A DNA stretch of 64,000 bases from Lichenicoccus sp965276875 (GTDB taxonomy: Bacteria; Pseudomonadota; Alphaproteobacteria; Acetobacterales; Acetobacteraceae): NCBI RefSeq assembly GCF_965276875.1, contig NZ_OZ255701.1:1178001-1242000 (forward strand), read 5' to 3'. The notes beneath the pieces were generated by a model. The model worked only from the letters and a program-made list of their open reading frames with translations, searched no databases and was not told the DNA's origin. Positions 58,969 through 64,000 of the stretch are shown here, one piece after another; positions within the stretch are counted from its first letter, which is position 1, and each line of letters opens with the position of its first letter. The translations under genes and the position numbers were made by a program.

Positions 58969-60378
58969 CTAAACGACATTGGAGCGAGCTGCTTTCGCCA
59001 GCTGTGGCCGTATCGCCCCCGGGACTGCCGACTCGCGCAGACGGGTGTCGCCGAAGCGGCGGACGCACAGGATTGCAAGGAGGATCGCCGCCAAGGCACC
59101 GATCGCAAGTGCTGCCGCCGGAGCGAACAATAATTGCTGCATCGGCAGATGGAGCGCGAGCAAGGCGCCGCCGACGAGAGGGGCGGCAAGCGAGCCGACG
59201 CGCCCCATGGCCTGCGCCCAGCCGGTCCCGAGGGCGCGTACCGGCGTGGGATAGATCATGCCCAACGCCGCGCCCATGTTGAAGTTGATCCCGGTGACGC
59301 AGAAGCCAGCGCCGGCGATGATGGCGGCAAACGCGAACGGCGGTATGGCCGGCGTGCCGATCGCCGCCACGAGCGGCACGCCGGCGAGGAACAGCACGAT
59401 CATCGGGATGACGCCCAGGCGGTCCACGATGAAGGTCAGGCAAACACCCCCGGCCAAGCCGCCAATGGAAAACAACGACGCATTGATCGCGGCATGCGCG
59501 GTGCTGGATCCCGTTGACTGGAGCAGGGTCGGCAGCCAGCTCAGGGAGAAGAAGTTCGCCATCTGGTTCGCCGCGAGCGCCAGCCACAGCAGCGGGGTGA
59601 TCGCGGCCAGCCCTCCGGCGAACAACCCCTTCGGCGAGCCGCTTGCGATAGCCTGGACGCGCCGCGCCGGCGCGAAGCGCGTTGAGGCACCAACCGGAAG
59701 ATCGGGCCGAATGGCGAGGACCCGTCGTCTGACCTCGCCATCGCGGTCACCGCGTTGGGCGAGGTATTTGATCGACTCCGGCAGCACGAAGGTGACCACG
59801 GCAGCGACGCCGAGCGGCAACAGCCCACCCACCAGCAGCAGCACGGGCCAGCCGAAACGCGGGATGAGAGCCGCCGCCACCAGCCCGGGGATGGAGATGC
59901 CGGCCGGCACGCCGAAATTGACGATTACGATGAACCTGCCGCGCAGGCGTTTCGGCGCGATCTCGGCGGTTAGCGCAATCACGTTCGGGAAGACGCCGCC
60001 CAGCCCGAGGCCGGTCAGGAATCGCAGTACGGTGAACTGTGGCAGTGTGCGGGCTGCCATCGTCACGAGCGTGACGCCGCCAACAATGCACAAACCAATT
60101 ACAATCGCCCTCTTTCGACCCACCCGGTCGCCCACGTAGCCGAGTAGCGGCCCCCCGAACAACAGACCGATGATGCCGGCGGAGAAGACGGAGGTCAGCC
60201 CTGCACGCGCGACGTGCCAATGCTTGACGAGCTCTGGAGCGACGTAGCCGATCGCGGACAGGTCAAAGCCGTCAGCCAACATGGCGAGCGTGGTGACCAC
60301 CAGGAAGACGATCGTCGCTGGCCTGACCTTCTGGCCGTCGATGAGCGTGTCCAAATCCAAGGCGGGTGTCTCGTCCAT
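58969..60378 (-). CDS. MFS aromatic acid:H+ symporter (PcaK-like)
   Basis: A 469-residue twelve-helix transporter with the DGFD motif (LAMLADGFDLSAIGYVAPEL) and GYVGDRVGRKRAIV of the AAHS family, and a second DRLG motif in loop 8-9. It probably imports the hydroxybenzoate that the adjacent AMP ligase activates. GGGAGAAG precedes the ATG. Separated from the ligase by 42 bp on the same strand, so co-transcribed, and divergent from the flavoprotein hydroxylase. Confidence 0.9.
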   Translation of the reverse strand: MDETPALDLDTLIDGQKVRPATIVFLVVTTLAMLADGFDLSAIGYVAPELVKHWHVARAGLTSVFSAGIIGLLFGGPLLGYVGDRVGRKRAIVIGLCIVGGVTLVTMAARTLPQFTVLRFLTGLGLGGVFPNVIALTAEIAPKRLRGRFIVIVNFGVPAGISIPGLVAAALIPRFGWPVLLLVGGLLPLGVAAVVTFVLPESIKYLAQRGDRDGEVRRRVLAIRPDLPVGASTRFAPARRVQAIASGSPKGLFAGGLAAITPLLWLALAANQMANFFSLSWLPTLLQSTGSSTAHAAINASLFSIGGLAGGVCLTFIVDRLGVIPMIVLFLAGVPLVAAIGTPAIPPFAFAAIIAGAGFCVTGINFNMGAALGMIYPTPVRALGTGWAQAMGRVGSLAAPLVGGALLALHLPMQQLLFAPAAALAIGALAAILLAILCVRRFGDTRLRESAVPGAIRPQLAKAARSNVV

Positions 60379-60508
60379 TGCTTATCTTCTCCCAGCGCCC
60401 GCCGTTGTTTTTATGCTTGCGGGACGACTTTGGACATTCATCCGTGGTGCCCGCGCCGGTCGGAATAGCCTCGCCTTACCAAAACAGCTTGGCCGCGCCC
60501 GACGTATA

Positions 60509-60524
60509 TGTCAACATCCTGACA
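60509..60524. promoter_or_regulatory. TGTCA-N6-TGACA inverted repeat in divergent promoter
   Basis: TGTCAACATCCTGACA lies 42 bp upstream of the hydroxylase start and 131 bp from the transporter start, in the 187-bp divergent gap. The spacing fits a dimeric GntR- or MarR-type operator. No regulator gene is present in this part of the window. Confidence 0.4.
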
Positions 60525-60565
60525 ACTATGACGATGAGCGAATTTGGTCATGCGGGAGCCTGGAT

Positions 60566-61705
60566 GTGCGCATAGCGGTGATAGGAGGCGGACCAGCAGG
60601 GCTGCTTTTCGCGAAATTGGCGAAGCAAGCCGAGTCGGCTCACGAGGTGGACGTATTCGAGCAGAACCCGGCGGACGCGACCTACGGTTTCGGCGTGGTG
60701 CTCGCGGACGTGGCCCTTGCAATACTGGACGGCGTCGATCGCGAATTGCGTGAGGGGATTTCCGAGCACGCCGAGTTCCAGGACCGCATCACCATCGTGC
60801 AAAAGAGCGTTCCGATCGAGCTGAAAGGGAACGGCTTCCTCGGCATCGGGCGCGTGAAGCTGCTGCAGCTGATGCAGCAAAGCGCTCGGGAGGCAGGCGT
60901 GCGGCTGCATTTCGAATCGCCGGTCAGGACCCTCTCAGAGCTGCACGGGTACGACATGATCGTTGGGGCGGACGGGGTCAACAGCACCGTCCGCACGTCG
61001 CTGAACCAGCATTTCCAGGCGACGAAGGAGCCGCGGTTGAACAAGTGGGTGTGGTATGCCACGCCCAAGCGGCTCACCTCCGTCGGCCTGGTCTTCCAGG
61101 ATACCGAATTCGGCACGTTCATAGCGCACAGCTACCGCTTCTCTCCCGAGCTTGGCACGTTCGTGATCGAGTGCAGCGAGGACAGCTGGCGCAGAGCCGG
61201 TCTCGACCGTGTGGGCGACGAGGAGAGCCGGGCGATCTGCGGAGACATCTTCCGGGACTTCCTGGGCGGTGCCGCGCTCGTCTCCAATCGGTCGCTCTGG
61301 TTCAACCCCGAATTCGTCACCAGCCGCCGCTGGCACACCGGGAACATCGTGCTGATTGGCGATGCGCTGAAGACCGTCCATCCTTCGATCGGCTCGGGGA
61401 CGAGGATGGCGCTGCAGGACGCGATCGGGCTCGCCACGGCGCTGCGGGCGCACGGCGGCGACGTTGATGCCACGTTCGCGATGTTCGAGCGGGACCGCAG
61501 GCACGGTGCTGATTCGTTCCAAAGTGCGGCGATGAAGAGCATCCTCTGGTATGAGACGGTCGATGAGCGGATGCACCTCGACCCGATCGCCTTCGCCTAC
61601 GACTTCATGATGCGGACGGGGCGGATCAGCAACGAGCGGCTGCGGCGGCTTGATCCGGATTTCGCTGATCTCGCCGAACAGCAACGCCTCGTCTCGCCGG
61701 CTTAG
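60566..61705 (+). CDS. FAD-dependent aromatic hydroxylase, salicylyl-CoA 5-hydroxylase-like
   Basis: A 379-residue class A flavoprotein monooxygenase. RIAVIGGGPAGLLFAKLAK binds FAD, VDVFEQNPADATYGFGVVLA and the late GDALKTVHPSIGSGTRMALQDAIG are shared with salicylyl-CoA 5-hydroxylases and the N-terminal half of bifunctional versions. It would hydroxylate an aromatic CoA thioester with NADH and O2, giving gentisyl-CoA if the substrate is salicylyl-CoA. The start is GTG 60566 with GGGAG eight bases upstream, because no ATG lies in frame near the FAD motif. The aryl-acid ligase at 57202 would provide the thioester. Confidence 0.85.
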   Translation: MRIAVIGGGPAGLLFAKLAKQAESAHEVDVFEQNPADATYGFGVVLADVALAILDGVDRELREGISEHAEFQDRITIVQKSVPIELKGNGFLGIGRVKLLQLMQQSAREAGVRLHFESPVRTLSELHGYDMIVGADGVNSTVRTSLNQHFQATKEPRLNKWVWYATPKRLTSVGLVFQDTEFGTFIAHSYRFSPELGTFVIECSEDSWRRAGLDRVGDEESRAICGDIFRDFLGGAALVSNRSLWFNPEFVTSRRWHTGNIVLIGDALKTVHPSIGSGTRMALQDAIGLATALRAHGGDVDATFAMFERDRRHGADSFQSAAMKSILWYETVDERMHLDPIAFAYDFMMRTGRISNERLRRLDPDFADLAEQQRLVSPA

Positions 61706-61752
61706 TGTCCGGCGAAAGCGATTAGCTGGAAGAGGGCGGAGGGAAGGGGCCG

Positions 61753-62511
61753 ATGGCAAGATTGTCGAACCGGGTCGTCATCGTGACGGGCGGCGCTCAG
61801 GGTATCGGTGCGGCCTATGCCAAGGCGCTGGCCACCGAGGGCGCACGTGTCAGTGTGTGCGACCTCCAGCCGCCCGACGCCACCGTCATGGCGATCAAGG
61901 ACGCCGGCGGCGATGCGATCGGCAGCATCTGCGACGTCACGAACCAGCAAGCCGCCGGCCGCCTCGCGCAGGAAACCGTTGAGCGGTTCGGGACGATCGA
62001 CGGGCTGGTCAACAATGCGGCGCTGTTCGCCGCATTGCGCCCGAAGCGGTTCGAGGAGATCGCCTCGGACGAGTTCGACCGGGTGCTCCAGGTCAATGTC
62101 CGCGGCACCTTCGAGTGCATCAAGGCCGTCCTGCCCGTGATGCGCCGCCAGCATTACGGCAAGATCGTCAACATCGCATCGGGCACCGTGTTCAAGGGCA
62201 CGCCGATGATGCTGCACTACGTGTCCTCCAAGGGGGCGGTGATCGCGCTCACCCGTGCCATCGCGCGGGAGCTTGGACAAGACGGCATATGCGTCAACTG
62301 CGTGGCACCCGGCCTGACCCTGAGCGAGGGCATCAAGAACAGCGAGGACTATCCGCAGGAGATGGTCCGAGCCACGGTTCTGTCGCGCTGCCTGGTCCGC
62401 GACCAAACGCCGGAGGACCTGACGGGAGTCGTCGGATTCCTGCTGTCGTCCGAGAGCGACTTCATGACGGGTCAGACCATCGTCGTTGACGGCGGCTCCG
62501 TCATGCACTGA
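61753..62511 (+). CDS. SDR family oxidoreductase
   Basis: A 252-residue classical short-chain dehydrogenase. TGGAQGIG (12-19) binds the cofactor, NNAA is at 87-90, and the catalytic residues are S143, Y156 and K160 (HYVSSKGAVIALTRA). D37 after the second strand (CDLQPPD) indicates NAD preference. A strong GGAGGGAAGG precedes ATG. It follows the hydroxylase by 47 bp on the same strand and so probably acts on the same ring compound or a side chain. Substrate unknown. Confidence 0.9.
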   Translation: MARLSNRVVIVTGGAQGIGAAYAKALATEGARVSVCDLQPPDATVMAIKDAGGDAIGSICDVTNQQAAGRLAQETVERFGTIDGLVNNAALFAALRPKRFEEIASDEFDRVLQVNVRGTFECIKAVLPVMRRQHYGKIVNIASGTVFKGTPMMLHYVSSKGAVIALTRAIARELGQDGICVNCVAPGLTLSEGIKNSEDYPQEMVRATVLSRCLVRDQTPEDLTGVVGFLLSSESDFMTGQTIVVDGGSVMH

Positions 62512-62531
62512 CGCGCCTGAGCATTCGGCCT

Positions 62532-62630
62532 AGAGCGATTTGCGCGCCGACTGGCGCGCAGTAGCGCTCTGACACACTGATATTCGGGCAAATTTATCCG
62601 ATCAGGTGTTTCCACCTGATCGGATTTTGC
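62532..62630. terminator. double-hairpin intergenic repeat, probable bidirectional terminator
   Basis: Two hairpins lie in tandem. AGAGCG...CGCTCT (62533-62570) encloses GCGCGCC-N4-GGCGCGC. Then ATCCGATCAGGTG (62596-62608), loop TTTC and CACCTGATCGGAT (62613-62625) are followed by TTTT. They sit between the convergent SDR and amidohydrolase genes. The second hairpin supplies the last codons and stop of the amidohydrolase. The sequence type resembles repeats dispersed through alphaproteobacterial genomes. Confidence 0.6.
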
Positions 62631-63555
62631 CCTGGGAGCCGGGGTCGAACCGTGGGAACAGGGCCGCCGCGTTCCCGCCGGCGACAGCTGCATGCACGCC
62701 CTCGGCCAAGCCGAGTTCGTTGAGCTGCCTGACGCTGTGCGCCACTGGAAAGTAGCTGTAGTCGCTGCCGAAGAGCAGATGGCTCGCCGGCGCGATCCGC
62801 CGCAGGAGCGCGAACATCTCCGGCGCGTAGGCCTGGGCGCAATCGAAGTAGAGCCGCGCGAACGCCGCGTGGACGCCGCCGGGGAACGTCCGCTCGAGCG
62901 TGTCCGGGCCAACCGTATCCCATCCTTCGAACCCGGCGATCCGGCCGAGCAATGCGGGCATGATCCCGCCGCCGTGGCAGAATATGAAGCGGATATCCTT
63001 AAATTGCCGGGTCACCCCCGTCGCGAGCAGGCCCAGGATGGTCCGCCCCGTATTGGTCGGGAACTCGAGCCACGCCGGCGAGATCAGATCTCCGCCGTAG
63101 GCATGGCCCAGGTCCAGGCAGCGTGCCGTCGAGTATGGATGGAAGAAGACGACCGCCTTACGGCGGTTCATCTCCTCGTACAAGGGCAAAAACCGCTCGT
63201 CGCTGAGCCAGGTGTCCCCGTCGTTCGTGGGCAGACCGATCCCGTCTGCATGAAGGACATCGTAGGCGTAGGCAAACTCGGCGAGGGCGGCGTCAACGTC
63301 CCGAAGCGGGAGCGACGCGAACACTCCAAGGCGTCCCGGGTGATCCAGGCAGATACGCGTCGCCCACTCGTTCCACCTGCGGGCCTGCGAGCAGCCGTCG
63401 TCACTGCCGGTGCAGCGGACCGGCGGCAAGCTGCCGATGGCCGCGGTGATCCCGTTCCGATCCAGCTCGTCGAGCGTCATCTCAACCGACCAGCGGCGGC
63501 CCTCATTGTCCTTCGAGGTCGGATAGAAGTGGTGGTGAATGTCTATCGAGGTCAT
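62602..63555 (-). CDS. amidohydrolase-2 family protein (ACMSD-like metal-dependent decarboxylase/hydrolase)
   Basis: A 317-residue TIM-barrel metal enzyme of the ACMSD/resorcylate decarboxylase group. DIHHHFYP provides the HxH zinc ligands (His7, His9), VVFFHPY the third histidine, IFCHGGGIMP the next and FGSDYSYF the catalytic aspartate. Such proteins decarboxylate aromatic or muconate-type acids or hydrolyse lactones. Unlike the decarboxylase at 2806 it is complete, apart from a C-terminal tail (SGGNT) encoded by a repeat hairpin. It converges on the SDR gene and diverges from the alpha/beta hydrolase at the edge. Confidence 0.87.
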   Translation of the reverse strand: MTSIDIHHHFYPTSKDNEGRRWSVEMTLDELDRNGITAAIGSLPPVRCTGSDDGCSQARRWNEWATRICLDHPGRLGVFASLPLRDVDAALAEFAYAYDVLHADGIGLPTNDGDTWLSDERFLPLYEEMNRRKAVVFFHPYSTARCLDLGHAYGGDLISPAWLEFPTNTGRTILGLLATGVTRQFKDIRFIFCHGGGIMPALLGRIAGFEGWDTVGPDTLERTFPGGVHAAFARLYFDCAQAYAPEMFALLRRIAPASHLLFGSDYSYFPVAHSVRQLNELGLAEGVHAAVAGGNAAALFPRFDPGSQGKIRSGGNT

Positions 63556-63716
63556 CGACTACGTGGAGCCTTGCGTCCTGGTTCGCGCCTACTTCGAGAG
63601 CTAAAGCAAAGGCGTCTGTATTTCAACAGGTTCGTCGAACAATCAGAACGCCCTCTTGCGCTGGCAAGGCGGCGACATTAGCGTCGAGGTTCCAACAAAT
63701 CCGACGGGACCACTCG

Positions 63717-64000
63717 GTGGCAGATCAGCCGACAGCAGGGTTTCGCAACGCCGGTTGGACGATGCAAGGTTTGCCGGAAGGCACCCGGGTGTCCGTCCAG
63801 CCGCTTCGGACAGGCGATGGTGCGGCAGTCAATGGTTTCCTCTACAGCCGCGATCGATCCGACACCGTGTTGTGCATCATGCACCCGCGGGAGTTTTTGG
63901 CCACGCACTATCTCATCCCCGAGATCCTGGCCGCGGGACGCTCGGTCTTCACGCAGACGTCGCGGTCGGTTGGCTCCGACCTCCGACTTGAGCATGAGAC
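63717..64000 (+). CDS. alpha/beta hydrolase, 3' end beyond window
   Basis: An open frame runs off the right edge without a stop. It reads MQGLPEGTRVSVQPLRTGDG, FLYSRDRSDTVLCIMHPREF and LIPEILAAGRSVFTQTSRSV, resembling the first strands of alpha/beta hydrolases found in aromatic acid clusters, where the Met-His-Pro segment sits near the oxyanion hole. The nucleophile lies beyond the window. GTG 63717 or ATG 63762 could be the start; neither has a strong ribosome binding site. It may hydrolyse a CoA thioester or ring-fission product. Confidence 0.6.
   Translation, partial: MADQPTAGFRNAGWTMQGLPEGTRVSVQPLRTGDGAAVNGFLYSRDRSDTVLCIMHPREFLATHYLIPEILAAGRSVFTQTSRSVGSDLRLEHE

Overview
The window is high-GC DNA, probably from an alphaproteobacterium (Rhizobiales or Acetobacteraceae-like). 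That placement is inferred from base composition, tightly overlapping operons and the mix of aromatic, malonate and branched-chain catabolic genes; no rRNA, tRNA or phylogenetic marker is present to confirm it. I saw no CRISPR array. Mobile DNA is limited to transposase remnants of IS630 type (about 510-629) and IS1634 type (about 55116-55403).

Left part (1-15.3 kb): an aromatic-compound region that is visibly decaying. A fumarylacetoacetate hydrolase (FAH) family gene runs off the left edge. After a MarR regulator come an intact group D flavin hydroxylase, a gamma-resorcylate decarboxylase lacking its C-terminus, an intact aromatic acid transporter, an aldo-keto reductase with two deletions, an intact nitroreductase, and a run of pseudogenes: DsbA/FrnE-like, NTF2-like, FAH and VOC. 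An intact homodimeric-type 2-oxoacid dehydrogenase E1 is followed by only a scrap of its E2, then a drug-type transporter with an internal deletion. An NAD-linked ferredoxin reductase and a [2Fe-2S] ferredoxin close this part.

Middle part (15.6-39.6 kb): the most interesting region. A TonB-dependent receptor faces two secreted or membrane hydrolases (a beta-lactamase-fold serine hydrolase and an S9 peptidase), then an XRE-cupin regulator and a convergent M81 (microcystinase C-type) metallopeptidase. A continuous plus-strand operon of twelve genes follows (24734-39606), nearly all with overlapping stop and start codons. It contains a DauA-like D-amino acid dehydrogenase, a second serine hydrolase, an MFS transporter, the four branched-chain 2-oxoacid dehydrogenase subunits, isovaleryl-CoA dehydrogenase, both methylcrotonyl-CoA carboxylase subunits, a MaoC hydratase and a CitE-type lyase. 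I read this as uptake and hydrolysis of a peptide rich in D- or modified residues, feeding oxidised hydrophobic amino acids into leucine degradation.

Right-middle (39.6-46.1 kb): a minus-strand thiolase, a frameshifted acyl-CoA dehydrogenase and a large indolepyruvate ferredoxin oxidoreductase, divergent from an Lrp/AsnC regulator. Next come a TetR regulator with two clear operators and a small DUF4267 membrane protein. A complete malonate decarboxylase cluster (mdcA-C-D-E-G-B-H) follows behind an MFS transporter (47.4-54.7 kb).

Right part (54.7-64 kb): a second aromatic region holding a duplicated 3' end of an aryl-AMP ligase joined to a transposase scrap, a second ferredoxin, a cytochrome P450, the intact aryl-acid AMP ligase, an aromatic acid MFS transporter, a salicylyl-CoA 5-hydroxylase-like flavoprotein, an SDR dehydrogenase, an amidohydrolase and, at the edge, the start of an alpha/beta hydrolase. 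A hydroxybenzoate or salicylate CoA-thioester route towards gentisate chemistry is the simplest reading.
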